64,000 nucleotides of DNA from Actinopolyspora lacussalsi (GCA_030803735.1 JAURUC010000001.1:808501-872500); one strand, 5' to 3'; counted from the first letter of the stretch, positions 1 through 9,235 are shown. Numbers and translations: made by a program. The notes: generated by a model from the sequence alone, not told the origin.

Positions 1-87
1 CGCGTAGTGGAACAGGGCTGTTTACGCTGGCGAGCGAGTGTCAGGTCAATCGCCGGACGGGCCCGAAAGGCAGGCGTGATCGTCGCT

Positions 88-1755
88 ATGAGCAGATTGA
101 CGCGGCCTACGAAGCAGTCCAGCAGGGCGTACCGCGCCGCTGCGGCCCAGGCGAACGAGGCCGATCAACGGTTGCAGTTGGCATCCGGCATGCGACGACA
201 GATGAACAAGGTGTTCCCCACGCACTGGTCCTTCCTGCTGGGCGAGATAGCGCTCTACACGTTCATTCTGCTGTTGTTGACCGGCACGTACCTGGCGTTC
301 TTCTTCGATCCCTCGATGGCCGAGGTGACTTACCAGGGCGCTTTCACCAATCTGCGCGGTGTCGAGATGTCACGTGCCTACGAGTCGACACTCAACATCT
401 CCTTCGAGGTGCGTGGCGGCATGTTCGCACGGCAGATCCACCACTGGGCCGCCCTGCTGTTCCTGGTGGCGATCGTGGCGCACATGTTCCGCATTTTTTT
501 CACCGGTGCCTTCCGCAGGCCGCGCGAAACCAACTGGATCCTGGGAATCCTGCTTTTCATCACCGGAATGTTCGAGGGCTTCACCGGGTATTCGCTTCCG
601 GACGACCTGCTTTCCGGAACCGGAGTTCGTATCGCCTCCGGGATCACGCTTTCGATTCCCGTGATCGGTACTTGGCTGCATTGGCTGCTCTTCGGTGGCG
701 AGTTCGTCGGAGACGAGATAATTCCGCGTTTCTACATGATCCACATATTTCTGCTCCCCGGTATCATTCTCGGACTGATCGCCGTTCACCTGGCTCTGGT
801 CTGGTATCAGAAGCACACTCAGTTTCCCGGTGTGCGCCGTAGCGAGAGCAATGTCGTCGGAGTGCGGATCATGCCGATCTTCGCGGTGAAGGCGGGCGGT
901 TTCTTCGCGGTGGTCGTGGGCGTCACCGCCATAATGGGTGGGGTATTCCAGATCAACCCGATCTGGAACCTCGGTCCCTACATCGCCTCGATGGTCTCGG
1001 CTGCCTCGCAACCCGACTGGTACATGATATGGACCGATGGCTTGGGCCGACTGTGGCCTCCGTGGGAGGTCTATCTCTGGGGACAGGCAACCATCCCGGC
1101 ACCGTTCTTCCCGCTGATCGGCGGTATGACAGCGGTGTTCACCCTGGCACTGGCCTACCCCTTCCTGGAACGCAAGCTCTCCGGTGACGAGGCACACCAC
1201 AACCTGCTGCAACGGCCCAGGGATGTTCCGGTGCGTACCGGCCTCGGAGCCATGGCGATCACTTTCTTCGTGGTCGTGCTGCTCAGCGGCGCCAACGACA
1301 TCATCGCGTTCAAGTTCGACATCGCGTTGGAAGCCACGACCTGGATGGGGCGTATCGGTGTGCTGCTCGCTCCACCGGCCGCCTACTACATCGCTTATCG
1401 CATCTGCATCGGGCTGCAGCGAGCCGATAGACAGGTGCTCGAACACGGTATCGAGACGGGCATCGTCAAGAGACTGCCACACGGTGAGGTCATCGAGTTG
1501 CATCAGCCACTCGGGCCCACCGACGAACACGGCCACCCCGAACCGCTCTCCTACCAGGGAGCGCCGATTCCCAAGAAGATGAACAAGCTCGGTGCTGCCG
1601 GACGCCCGCTTCCCGGCAGCCTGCTGTGGCCCGACCCTCCGGAGGAGACCGAGCAGTTGCGCGAGGCGGAACGCCGTGAGGCCGAGGAGCCGGAACGCCC
1701 GCAACCGAGGGAACCGGAACTGCCCAGTGGGCGGCCACGCGACGTGACGGAGTGA
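88..1755 (+). CDS. qcrB: Cytochrome bc1 complex cytochrome b subunit (QcrB)
   Basis: Membrane subunit of the menaquinol:cytochrome c oxidoreductase; it carries the two b hemes and passes electrons from menaquinol towards cytochrome c and the aa3 oxidase. From the chosen ATG the protein is 555 residues with multiple hydrophobic helices. Likely heme ligands are H118/H132 and H219/H234; the 14- and 15-residue spacings fit the family. The Qo-site signature appears as PDWY instead of PEWY, as in other actinobacteria. The last 120 or so residues form a charged tail rich in E, R and P, also typical of actinobacterial QcrB. The frame is open upstream to position 7, but those 27 residues look non-coding and an AAAGGCAGG stretch precedes the ATG at 88. 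In actinobacteria qcrB usually ends a ctaE-qcrC-qcrA-qcrB operon, so the partner genes probably lie just before the window. Confidence 0.95.
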   Translation: MSRLTRPTKQSSRAYRAAAAQANEADQRLQLASGMRRQMNKVFPTHWSFLLGEIALYTFILLLLTGTYLAFFFDPSMAEVTYQGAFTNLRGVEMSRAYESTLNISFEVRGGMFARQIHHWAALLFLVAIVAHMFRIFFTGAFRRPRETNWILGILLFITGMFEGFTGYSLPDDLLSGTGVRIASGITLSIPVIGTWLHWLLFGGEFVGDEIIPRFYMIHIFLLPGIILGLIAVHLALVWYQKHTQFPGVRRSESNVVGVRIMPIFAVKAGGFFAVVVGVTAIMGGVFQINPIWNLGPYIASMVSAASQPDWYMIWTDGLGRLWPPWEVYLWGQATIPAPFFPLIGGMTAVFTLALAYPFLERKLSGDEAHHNLLQRPRDVPVRTGLGAMAITFFVVVLLSGANDIIAFKFDIALEATTWMGRIGVLLAPPAAYYIAYRICIGLQRADRQVLEHGIETGIVKRLPHGEVIELHQPLGPTDEHGHPEPLSYQGAPIPKKMNKLGAAGRPLPGSLLWPDPPEETEQLREAERREAEEPERPQPREPELPSGRPRDVTE

Positions 1756-1983
1756 TACCTCGGGATTGGGTTCGCCACCGTTCCGCCTGTGGGGGACTCC
1801 CCGATACAAGGGACCATCGTCGCTGGACATCTCCGGGACTCGGGTCCACAGTATTGGTGCGGACCCTCCGTACGGACCGCGCAGGGCAGCCCGTGTTTCC
1901 CGGATGAACGGCGCGGCGCCGCAAGGGGTTCGACGTGGCCGGCGGGGGGCCGGTTGCCACAGCGAACGGTAGAGGTGATCGAG

Positions 1984-2412
1984 ATGACACAAGCCGGTTC
2001 GATCGAGAGGCATCCTGATCTCGTCGAGATGCGGGCACGCTACGAGGAGGCGAGCGAAACTCCGCAGGGACAGCTCCTGGAGGGGGCCACCCTGCTCGCG
2101 GGGGTCTATCTGGCGATCTCACCGTGGGTTGTCCAGTTCAGCGCCACCAGCTTCGACGTGGCGCTCGGCAATCTGGTCGTCGGGCTGACAGTGGCTGTGC
2201 TGGCACTCGGGTTCGCCTCCGCTTACAGCAGGACCCACACCGTTGCCTGGGTGGTCCCGTTGCTGGGAGCTTGGGCCGTCATCGCTCCGTTCGTCATCCT
2301 GGGAGGCGGAGTCGGCCTGGGGATGCTGCTCAGCAATGTGATCACGGGCGGCCTGATCGTGCTGCTCGGTGTGGGGCTGAGTACGTTGGTGATGATGCGC
2401 CGTCGGCGCTGA
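1984..2412 (+). CDS. SPW-repeat membrane protein
   Basis: Small integral membrane protein of 142 residues with about four hydrophobic helices. Two copies of the SPW-type motif are visible: ISPWVVQF near residue 44 and a diverged AWAVIAPFVI in the second half, so it belongs to the SPW repeat family (PF03779), whose function is unknown. The frame is open further upstream, but the ATG at 1984 has an AGAGGTG ribosome site and the preceding translation is not protein-like. It follows qcrB after a 228-base gap in which nothing was recognised, so it is probably transcribed separately. Confidence 0.8.
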   Translation: MTQAGSIERHPDLVEMRARYEEASETPQGQLLEGATLLAGVYLAISPWVVQFSATSFDVALGNLVVGLTVAVLALGFASAYSRTHTVAWVVPLLGAWAVIAPFVILGGGVGLGMLLSNVITGGLIVLLGVGLSTLVMMRRRR

Positions 2413-2416
2413 CGAG

Positions 2417-2451
2417 GTGGTCGATGAACGTGGTCGACGAACGTGGTCGAC
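2417..2451. repeat. 13-bp tandem repeat, about 2.7 copies
   Basis: The unit GTGGTCGAYGAAC is repeated at 2417-2429 and 2430-2442, followed by a partial copy at 2443-2451. It lies just after the stop of the SPW gene, in the gap between two convergent genes. The last copy also forms one arm of a 12-bp inverted repeat. Confidence 0.7.
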
Positions 2452-2510
2452 CCGACGGGCCGGACTCGGCGTGCTCGACACGCGGTGGCGGTCGTATCGG
2501 GTCGACCACG
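2442..2510. terminator. Long-loop inverted repeat between convergent genes
   Basis: CGTGGTCGACCC at 2442-2453 pairs perfectly with GGGTCGACCACG at 2499-2510, across a 45-base loop. It sits between the ends of the SPW gene (plus) and the universal stress gene (minus), so it could stop transcription from both sides. The long loop and missing U-run make this tentative. Confidence 0.35.
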
Positions 2511-2555
2511 TGGCCGAAGGGTCGAGGGTTCGGCCGGATAAGGGCGTGCGGAGAG

Positions 2556-2999
2556 CTATTGTCGCTCGGTTGAAGCGTGCACGATGACCACCGGGCACTC
2601 GGCGTGATGAGTGCACTTGTGGCTCACCGAGCCGAGTAGCGCTCCGACGAAGCCGCCGTGCCCGCGACTTCCGACCACCAGCAACTCGGCGTCTTCCGCG
2701 GTATCGAGCAGTACTCGCGCGGAATCCCCTTGTGCGACGTGGGTACGCACCCGGGGCGGATTAGCACGGCGGTCCACCGCGTTGTCCACGGCGTCTTCCA
2801 CGGTGACACTGGCCGCGTTCTCGAATTCCCTGGGTGGCACCGCACCACCCTCCCAGCTGTAGAACGCCGGGTATTCCCAGGCAGTGACGGCTTCGACGGT
2901 GGCGCCGGTGAGTTCGGCCTGACTGAGGGCCCAGTCCAGTGCGGCCAATGAGGAGGCCGAGCCGTCGATGCCGACCACGATCCGGTTTTCCTGGCTCAT
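2556..2999 (-). CDS. Universal stress protein, UspA family
   Basis: Single-domain UspA-family protein of 147 residues. The N-terminus IVVGIDGSASS is the usual first strand and loop, and the ATP-binding motif G-x2-G-x9-G-S is seen at residues 110-124 (GSRGHGGFVGALLGS). These cytoplasmic proteins bind ATP and support survival under stress; the precise partner is not known here. The frame is open 32 residues further upstream, but the ATG at 2999 has a GGGATGGG stretch before it and starts right at the conserved first strand. It faces the SPW gene tail to tail and is separated by 422 bases from the next plus-strand gene. Confidence 0.88.
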   Translation of the reverse strand: MSQENRIVVGIDGSASSLAALDWALSQAELTGATVEAVTAWEYPAFYSWEGGAVPPREFENAASVTVEDAVDNAVDRRANPPRVRTHVAQGDSARVLLDTAEDAELLVVGSRGHGGFVGALLGSVSHKCTHHAECPVVIVHASTERQ

Positions 3000-3421
3000 C
3001 ACGCATCGCCCATCCCCGGCGTTTGATATCGCGGCTTCGTCGTGGTGTGTGCCGCAGCGGCGTGTGCTCTCGCGTTCCTCGACTGTCCCACTCATCCGCC
3101 TTGTCCGCTCGGTTCCGCTCCTTTCCGGTGTGGTGCGGTAACGGGATTCGATACGAAAGTGTGATCTGAATCGTTCGTGGGTATGTTCATCTCACCGGCG
3201 GAAAGCCACGACTTCCGGAGTCGCGATGCCTCGATGGAGCGGAGCGAGGATACGCCGCGTGGGCCGGTCGCGGCGATACGGCGGTAGTGCTGCCGTGCCG
3301 CGACGTCGAGCCGCGACCACGTTCGATGCGCACCGGCTCGTCGGGGATCGTCCGCGGTCGCGGAACTGATCGTGTGGTCGATCGGAATCGTTCACCGTCG
3401 CACGGTTGTTTGGAGAGCCCG
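3000..3421. other. Gene-free divergent region
   Basis: About 420 bases between the start of the universal stress gene (minus) and the small unknown gene (plus). It must hold promoters for both directions, but no -10/-35 pair or operator stands out clearly. Reading frames crossing it are composition artefacts. Confidence 0.5.
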
Positions 3422-3742
3422 TTGCCGAAACGAACGACCAGCACGCCGTCGTGGAGCGTTATAGCCCATGACACGGACAGGCTCAACCAGGCCGTACACG
3501 AGCTCCACACCGGGCACGACACATCGTCGGGTCAGGAGCTCAGTCACGAGCTGCTGCGTGCGGTTACGCTGATAGGGGAACGTCTCGCGACTCTGTTGGA
3601 CGGGTTGGCCAAGCGCCAAGAGAATCCCGGTGTGCCCGAGCAACGCACCGTTCACCTCGCGCTGGACCAGGCGGCGGCCGCGGCCGAGGACCTGGGGGAG
3701 TGTGCGCGCCGTGCGGCCCGCACTCTGGAGGACGAACACTGA
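3422..3742 (+). CDS. Small protein of unknown function
   Basis: Not recognised. The predicted product has 106 residues and is helical and hydrophilic, with an alanine-rich segment near residues 80-95 and an acidic end. Codon choice from about 3470 to the stop strongly favours G or C in the third position, which supports real coding. The start is uncertain: a TTG at 3422 is preceded by GGAGAG four bases upstream, while the longer frame from 3287 gives an arginine-rich, unlikely N-terminus. No signal peptide or membrane helix is seen. It stands alone, with large gaps on both sides. Confidence 0.5.
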   Translation: MPKRTTSTPSWSVIAHDTDRLNQAVHELHTGHDTSSGQELSHELLRAVTLIGERLATLLDGLAKRQENPGVPEQRTVHLALDQAAAAAEDLGECARRAARTLEDEH

Positions 3743-4050
3743 CCGGGTCGATCTCCACGCCGTTTCGACGTACCGTACATTACCGAGTGTGTCGGAGTCG
3801 TGCCGTGAAGCACGGGCATGCCGGGCGGAATCTCCGGTCGAGTAACTCGAAAACGGCTCGTTCCAGGGTTTCGTGGCTTCGCGGCGAAGTCGTCCCGTTC
3901 ATCGGTGGCAGCTCGGCTCCACGCGCGGGTGCGGTGCTTTCGAGCCAGGACGTCTCCCCGGTGAGCCTGTGTGCCTCGGCTCCGACAGCAGGTTAGTCTT
4001 CCCGGCGTCCGGTTCGCGCGACGTCGCCCCAATCGAGCAACGGAGTCAGC
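3743..4050. other. Gene-free gap
   Basis: About 308 bases between the small unknown gene and the Rieske protein gene, both on the plus strand. Apart from the ribosome site (GGAG at about 4041) of the downstream gene nothing was recognised. Confidence 0.5.
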
Positions 4051-5070
4051 ATGTTCGGCTTCTCGAACGGGAATTCGGTACGCAACGCACTGCCACTTCG
4101 CAGGTTGCGGGTTTCCGACTGGGCTCGGCAGGAGGGAACATGGCGCGAGGCCCGCCCTTCGCTGATCGCGGCCGCCCTCAAACGTGCCCAGGCACGTCCG
4201 TCCGGTAACTGGTTCGTGCTGGCGGGTAGCGCACAGATCGACCGACGCAGCCCCTTCGCCCGTACCGTGGCCGGCACCGAGGTGGTCGCGTGGCGTACCG
4301 AGGACGGCGCGCTGCGCGCGGGCCCGGGGGCCTGCCCGCATCTGGGGGCGCCGCTCGGGCAGGCAGCGGTGGACTGCGGACAGTTGGTCTGTCGCTGGCA
4401 CGGGCTCAGACTGGACGAACGGGGTGGTCCGTGGTGGACGCCGTTCCCCACTTACGACGACGGTGTACTGGCCTGGGTGCGCCTGGACGACTCCGGTGGG
4501 GAACAGCCGCTGGAACGTCCGGTGGTGCCACGCCGCCCACCGCTGCGGGACAGCATCTCCGAAGTGGCTACCGCGACCGGTGTCTGCGAACCCGACGACG
4601 TGGTGGCCAATCGGCTGGATCCCTGGCACGGCTCGTGGTTCCATCCCTACTCGTTCGCCAACCTCAGCGTGCGGCGCGCCCCGGACTTCGAGAGCAGCGA
4701 GCAGGAGGACTTCTTCGAGGTGCTCGTCTCGTTCCGGCTGTCCCGCGGGATCGGGGTGCCGGTAACCGCCACTTTCCACTGCCCGGACCCGCGTACCGTG
4801 GTGATGCGCATCGTTGAGGGGGAGGGGATCGGTAGCGTGGTGGAAACCCACGCCACACCGCTGGAAGCCGGCCCCGACGGCGGGCCGCGCACCGCCGTCA
4901 TCGAGGCCACTGTCGCCTACTCCCGACGTCCCGGGTTCCGGATGGCGCTGCCCGCGGCAGGCTTGCTGCGCCCGTTGATGCGACGGGTGGCACTGCGGTT
5001 GTGGGCCGACGACCTCGCCTACGCCGAACGGCGCTACGAACTGCGCAGCACCGGGCGGTTTCCCGGCTGA
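4051..5070 (+). CDS. Rieske [2Fe-2S] protein with DUF5914-like C-terminal domain
   Basis: 339 residues. A Rieske domain occupies about residues 50-130, with the iron-sulfur ligands C95/H97 (CPH) and C114/H117 (CRWH). The remainder matches my memory of the DUF5914-type domain and resembles the catalytic part of Rieske oxygenases; H195 and H199 in the DPWHGSWFH stretch could be metal ligands. Such proteins are often found in actinobacterial carotenoid clusters, and this one ends 69 bases from the crtU stop, tail to tail. I infer a redox step on a carotenoid, for example oxidation of an end group, but the substrate is unknown. The ATG at 4051 has GGAG seven bases upstream. Confidence 0.78.
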   Translation: MFGFSNGNSVRNALPLRRLRVSDWARQEGTWREARPSLIAAALKRAQARPSGNWFVLAGSAQIDRRSPFARTVAGTEVVAWRTEDGALRAGPGACPHLGAPLGQAAVDCGQLVCRWHGLRLDERGGPWWTPFPTYDDGVLAWVRLDDSGGEQPLERPVVPRRPPLRDSISEVATATGVCEPDDVVANRLDPWHGSWFHPYSFANLSVRRAPDFESSEQEDFFEVLVSFRLSRGIGVPVTATFHCPDPRTVVMRIVEGEGIGSVVETHATPLEAGPDGGPRTAVIEATVAYSRRPGFRMALPAAGLLRPLMRRVALRLWADDLAYAERRYELRSTGRFPG

Positions 5071-5074
5071 GTGT

Positions 5075-5098
5075 GCCGGGAGCCGCACTGCTCCCGGC
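5075..5098. terminator. Bidirectional hairpin between the Rieske gene and crtU
   Basis: GCCGGGAG (5075-5082) and CTCCCGGC (5091-5098) form a perfect 8-bp stem with an 8-base loop, immediately after the Rieske gene stop and 41 bases beyond the crtU stop. There is no U-run, which is common in GC-rich actinobacteria. Confidence 0.6.
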
Positions 5099-5139
5099 CG
5101 TCGCAGGTGTGTACGCCTCGTGGTCCACCGACTCGAGCT

Positions 5140-6738
5140 TCAGCGTCCCAGGTCGCGCAACAGGGCGAATCGGCCACGGTCGGGAACGCTCCACAGGGTG
5201 TGTCCCCGCACACCCCACCCGCGCAGCAGCTCGTTCGCGGCTCGCATCCCGGTTGTGGCGGCGCGTTCCATCAGGGCGACCGGTAGGTCGACACGCACCA
5301 GGTCTCCTGCCAGCATCAGCGCCGGATCGGGCGTTCGCACGCCGGGACGCTCCGCGAAACCACCGGGCGGGAACAGTGGGCAGTCGGCTCGCAGTTCGTG
5401 GCGCTCGTCCACGATGCCCGCTACTCCGGTTTCCGGATATATCCTGGCCAGTTCCGACAGCATCCGCGATCGGATGCTGTCGAGGGATGGTTCACCCGGT
5501 AGTGCGTAACCGTGCAGCTCGAGCACGGAACCCCCGCGATCTCCCGCCCAACGGGCCGCTTCGTGCTCGTAGCGTTCCAACACGCTGATGTTGTCCAGCG
5601 GCCCGTAGCCACTCGTTCCGAGGAACCCGGGTCTGTCCCGGCGAACCGGTCGGTCCAACCACAGCCGGGAGACCAGAAACGGCGGTGCCTCGCGCAACTC
5701 CGCTATCCGTGTTCGCCACCGTGACGTCCCCAGGTCGGGTGAGTTGCCGACGATGTTCCGCAGCCCAGCGGTGTCGGTGGCCAGCACCACCGCGTCGAAT
5801 TCCGGAATACCGGCCTCTCGTGCTCCCGCGGACTCCGAACGTACCGCGAAGCGTCGGTCGGATCCCCGTTCCAAGGCCCTGACCGGGGTGTCGGTGAGCA
5901 GGGTCACACCGTGTTCGATCAGGTATTCTGCCAGCGGATTCCACAACGCTTCCGGGAACGAGTTCGCCGCCACGTCGAACAGCAGTCCCTCGCTGGAGCC
6001 GAGGAAATAGATGTGAAACATCGTCGCCAGTTCGGCGGCGGACAGCTCGGTGGGAGCGGCGAAGAAGCTGCGGGAGAACACCTCGAACGCCAGATGTTTG
6101 GCAGCCGCGGGAAAGCGTATTCGATTGAGCAGCGTGTCCGCGTCGAGATGGTCCAGACGCTCGTAGATCTCCGGGACAGACACCTGTGCCAGTGGCAACG
6201 CGGCACGGGTTCCGAGTCGTGGGAGGTCACGCCAGTTGAACGTGGGACTTCGCGCGACGAACGCGAAGGCATTCCACGGTGGAGTACGGGGCAGCCCGGC
6301 GAAGGTGTCCCGATATCCGGCACTGTGCAGCAGCGGATAGTCCGAAAGCGCGGTCAGTCCCGAAAGGTCCGGATCGGCACGCCGCAGAAGTGCGCGAAGG
6401 TTGTAGTACTGCCGGAAGAACGCGTGGAACCCACGATTCATACCGACGTCCGAGCCGTCGGCGAGCGTGGTCCGCCAACCACCGACACGTCCGCCCAACC
6501 GATCCTGTGCTTCCAGCACAGTGACCCCGACGCCGCGCTCGGCCAGACAGGTGGCCGTCGCGAGTCCCGCGATGCCACCGCCGATCACCGCTACCCGGGG
6601 GACACGCGCGAGGTGACTCGTGTCCGGCGTGCCGTCGTGTGGGGGATGCGGCACCGCCCTGCGGTCCACCCCGGGAGGTCCGTGCCCAACTTGCCCGTTG
6701 TCACCGGCCGATCGGTAAGTCGGGAAACCGCGCCTCAT
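5140..6738 (-). CDS. crtU: Carotenoid desaturase/methyltransferase (CrtU-type FAD oxidoreductase)
   Basis: FAD-dependent enzyme of 532 residues in the phytoene desaturase/amine oxidase fold. The dinucleotide site reads VAVIGGGIAGLATATCLAER, followed by the LEAQDRLGGRVGG motif, and a C-terminal MLAGDLVRVDLP segment completes the FAD site. In Streptomyces and relatives CrtU turns beta-ionone rings into aromatic rings by desaturation and methyl migration, giving isorenieratene. The start is the ATG at 6738, which overlaps the upstream methyltransferase stop as ATGA; the longer open frame is not supported. It is the last gene of the minus-strand carotenoid operon. A cyclised substrate is needed, yet no lycopene cyclase gene is in the window. 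Other CrtI-like reactions cannot be excluded. Confidence 0.82.
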   Translation of the reverse strand: MRRGFPTYRSAGDNGQVGHGPPGVDRRAVPHPPHDGTPDTSHLARVPRVAVIGGGIAGLATATCLAERGVGVTVLEAQDRLGGRVGGWRTTLADGSDVGMNRGFHAFFRQYYNLRALLRRADPDLSGLTALSDYPLLHSAGYRDTFAGLPRTPPWNAFAFVARSPTFNWRDLPRLGTRAALPLAQVSVPEIYERLDHLDADTLLNRIRFPAAAKHLAFEVFSRSFFAAPTELSAAELATMFHIYFLGSSEGLLFDVAANSFPEALWNPLAEYLIEHGVTLLTDTPVRALERGSDRRFAVRSESAGAREAGIPEFDAVVLATDTAGLRNIVGNSPDLGTSRWRTRIAELREAPPFLVSRLWLDRPVRRDRPGFLGTSGYGPLDNISVLERYEHEAARWAGDRGGSVLELHGYALPGEPSLDSIRSRMLSELARIYPETGVAGIVDERHELRADCPLFPPGGFAERPGVRTPDPALMLAGDLVRVDLPVALMERAATTGMRAANELLRGWGVRGHTLWSVPDRGRFALLRDLGR

Positions 6739-7454
6739 GCTTCCGCCGTCTCGGGTCGCTTTCCGGTCAGTGTGTGCACGATGCCGCGCTGCCATCCCGA
6801 CATCGAGCCGAGACGTACTCCGACGAGGCCGTTCCGACGCATCCGCGCGGCGAGTTGTTCGGTCGAGTCGAACCGCAGCACGCTGCGCCACAGGTAAGGG
6901 TGAATCCCCGAGCCCCGCGTACTCAGTTCACCGGCGGGAATGATCACACTCCAGCTCACCGCCGACCAGACGAGCCGGGAGACGGGGCGGTTCCGCACGG
7001 AGAACTCGTGTAGGGCCAGGCGAGCGCCGGGGGCGAGCAACTCACGCAGCACGCGCAGCCCGGCATCGGGGTCGGAGAGGTTGCGGAGCAGATAAGCCGC
7101 CATGATCCCGTCGAACGGTCCGCGCACCCCCGCTTCTTCGAGGCCGCCCAACGGTGCGTGAACGAACTCCACTTTGTCCCGCCAGGACTTACGTTCGGCC
7201 TGTGCCAGCATGTTCGCGGAAGCGTCCGTGGCCACGATGCGCGCGTGCGGCGCGATTCGGAGCAGCGCCGCGGTGGACGCGCCGGTACCGCAACCCGCAT
7301 CCAGCAACCGCAGTCCGCGGCCACCGTCGGGCAGGTGCAACCGACGTGCCGATCGCCGCAGCGCGCGATGGTATCCGGGATTGATTCCGACCAGCCGGTC
7401 GTACTGTCGAGCGCTCTGCTCGAAACCATCCACGACGGGGTACCGGGAAGACAT
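6735..7454 (-). CDS. SAM-dependent methyltransferase of the carotenoid cluster (CrtT-like)
   Basis: Class I methyltransferase of 239 residues. Motif I LLDAGCGTGAST lies near residues 50-61, with an acidic motif II (VATDASANML) and the motif-III region MAAYLLRNLSDP, as in the UbiE/CrtT group. It sits inside the carotenoid operon, overlapping crtU by 4 bases (ATGA at 6735-6738). The position matches CrtT of Streptomyces clusters, whose exact carotenoid substrate is not settled. The gap to idi upstream is 197 bases, larger than elsewhere in the operon, so an internal promoter is possible. Confidence 0.75.
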   Translation of the reverse strand: MSSRYPVVDGFEQSARQYDRLVGINPGYHRALRRSARRLHLPDGGRGLRLLDAGCGTGASTAALLRIAPHARIVATDASANMLAQAERKSWRDKVEFVHAPLGGLEEAGVRGPFDGIMAAYLLRNLSDPDAGLRVLRELLAPGARLALHEFSVRNRPVSRLVWSAVSWSVIIPAGELSTRGSGIHPYLWRSVLRFDSTEQLAARMRRNGLVGVRLGSMSGWQRGIVHTLTGKRPETAEA

Positions 7455-7651
7455 CAGCAGTCCTTACCTGGAACTCGTAGCAGAACCATCGCGTGTGTGG
7501 TCGGGTGTGGACACTCGACTCGGCGACCTGCCGCGGTTGACCGGCTCTCGCGTAACCGTGCGAGTGGTGAGCGGTCCGGTCTCGCTAGGTATCCCGATCA
7601 CTTCGGGCCGGATTCGCCCGTCGTGTCGAACAGCGGTCGCGGTCGACGAAC

Positions 7652-8245
7652 TCACGCCGTCCCCTTCGGCTCCGAGCCTGCTTCCACCGTGTTCGAGGAT
7701 TCCTCGAACACGGTGTTCAGCAGCGGAACCTGTTCGACCGCCCAAGGGCTGATCGCCCACGGGGTTCGCATCGCCAGCAGCACGAAGTCCTCCCAGATCA
7801 CCCGTTTCCAGTCCGCGATCTCGGACGGGTCCGGCGCGGGTGGTTCGTCGGTGACGGCCGTGTACACCGGGCACCACTCGTTTTCCACCACCCCCGTGAC
7901 GTCGACGGCTCGGTAACGAAAGTTCGCCAACCGCAGCCGCGGCGTCCCGATCTCGAGCCCGAGTTCCTCCCGCACCCTGCGTCGCACCGCGGCCTCCATC
8001 GGTTCACCGGGCGCCGGATGCCCACAACAGGAGTTCGTCCAAACACCGGGCCAAGTTCGTTTCTGAAGCGCACGACGAGTAACCAGCAGTTCTCCCGCGG
8101 CGTCGAAGACATAGCAGGAAAAGGCCAGATGCAGGGGAGTGTCACCGTGGTGCACTTCGGATTTCGGTGCCGTACCCACCTGCTCACCCGAGTCGTCGAG
8201 CAGAACCACGAATTCCCCGTCGGAAGCGGGGGAGCTCGAGTCCAT
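7652..8245 (-). CDS. idi: Isopentenyl-diphosphate delta-isomerase, type I
   Basis: Nudix-fold enzyme of 197 residues that interconverts IPP and DMAPP, feeding carotenoid precursor supply. The active-site region TNSCCGHP carries the catalytic Cys (C73 or C74) and H76, and the Nudix-like helix follows with REELGLEIG. The general-base region ENEWCPVYT contains the conserved glutamates and the second cysteine. The ATG at 8245 lies 3 bases after the crtB stop, so it is translated in the same operon. Its last codons contain a perfect 29-base palindrome (see separate entry). Confidence 0.92.
   Translation of the reverse strand: MDSSSPASDGEFVVLLDDSGEQVGTAPKSEVHHGDTPLHLAFSCYVFDAAGELLVTRRALQKRTWPGVWTNSCCGHPAPGEPMEAAVRRRVREELGLEIGTPRLRLANFRYRAVDVTGVVENEWCPVYTAVTDEPPAPDPSEIADWKRVIWEDFVLLAMRTPWAISPWAVEQVPLLNTVFEESSNTVEAGSEPKGTA
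7686..7714. repeat. Perfect 14-bp palindrome inside the 3' end of idi
   Basis: ACCGTGTTCGAGGA (7686-7699) and TCCTCGAACACGGT (7701-7714) are perfect reverse complements around a single base. It encodes NTVFEESSNTV within Idi, about 35 codon bases before the stop. As RNA it would form a stable hairpin just before the 197-base gap leading to the methyltransferase gene, so it could attenuate or protect the upstream message. Confidence 0.6.
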
Positions 8246-8248
8246 CGG

Positions 8249-9235
8249 TTACCTACCACCCAACATAGAACTGGACGACACCTGAGCGAGACCATCCGTC
8301 AACCGTGCCCGAATCCGGGCAGTGACCACGGGAACAGTGCCACGCAGCGCCACACCGAATCCGCGTGACCGCGACACCGAGACACGATTGGCGAACACGT
8401 CGTACCCCGATTCCACTATCCGATCCAGTATCTCACCGTAGAGCGTGTAGGCCGTGGCGATACACGGACGTGAGATCGGATCCAACATCTCGATCCCTTC
8501 GGCGGCATACCGGTAGATCGCTCTGGTACGGGCGATCTGGTCGGCGAGTGCGCTGCGAACCCTTCGATCCGCTCTCCCCGTCTCCAGGCAGTGCCGCAGT
8601 CTCGGCTCGTCGACGCCGAAAGCGAGCAGCTCGTCAGCGGGCAGGTACACGCGTCCCTTGCGCAGATCCTCACCGACATCGCGCAGGAAGTTGGTGAGTT
8701 GGAACGCGTTTCCCAGCGCCGCCGCGTAAGGAGCCGCTTCCTCCGGCGGGCACCGGGTGCCCAGCACGGGGAGCACCTGTAAACCGATGACTTCGGCCGA
8801 GCCGTGGACGTACTCGTCCAGTTCCGCGCGGTTCCGGTACCCGGCGACGGTCAGATCCTGCCGCATCGAGGCCATGAAGGAGTTGAAGTGCCGCTGTTCG
8901 ATCCCGTAGCGGTTCGCGGTGTCCACCACCGCCCTCACCACCGCGAGCTGGCTTCGCTCACCCGCGAATCCCCGGTCCAGCTCCCTCCACAGGTCGTCGA
9001 TCCGGGCATGCCGGGTCCGTCGTTCGAGGGGGCCCCGTGGCTCGTCGACGATGTCGTCGACTTCCCGCGCCAAACCGTACAACGCGTGTATCGCCGGACG
9101 GCGTGACGGCGGCAACAGCCGTGTGGCCAGGAAGTAGGTACGTCCGTGTCTCGCGTTGAGCTCACGACTCCGACGATAGGCAGCTCGGAGCCACGGCGAG
9201 TGGATACCGGCCGCGTCCAGCTCCCGCTCGCTCAT
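8249..9235 (-). CDS. crtB: Phytoene synthase
   Basis: Condenses two geranylgeranyl diphosphates to phytoene. 328 residues, a normal length. The two aspartate-rich motifs that bind diphosphate through magnesium are seen as REVDDIVDE (D60, D64) and NFLRDVGED (D186, D190). The true start is the ATG at 9235, which overlaps the crtI stop as ATGA (9232-9235); the frame is open far upstream but that part lies antiparallel within crtI and reads as arginine-rich noise. Idi follows after 3 bases. Confidence 0.95.
   Translation of the reverse strand: MSERELDAAGIHSPWLRAAYRRSRELNARHGRTYFLATRLLPPSRRPAIHALYGLAREVDDIVDEPRGPLERRTRHARIDDLWRELDRGFAGERSQLAVVRAVVDTANRYGIEQRHFNSFMASMRQDLTVAGYRNRAELDEYVHGSAEVIGLQVLPVLGTRCPPEEAAPYAAALGNAFQLTNFLRDVGEDLRKGRVYLPADELLAFGVDEPRLRHCLETGRADRRVRSALADQIARTRAIYRYAAEGIEMLDPISRPCIATAYTLYGEILDRIVESGYDVFANRVSVSRSRGFGVALRGTVPVVTARIRARLTDGLAQVSSSSMLGGR

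Noticed and set aside
370..2013. 547-codon open frame antisense to qcrB
   Set aside because: It covers the opposite strand of a clear membrane protein gene, is rich in R, G, H and P and has no domain or ribosome site; typical of GC-rich DNA.
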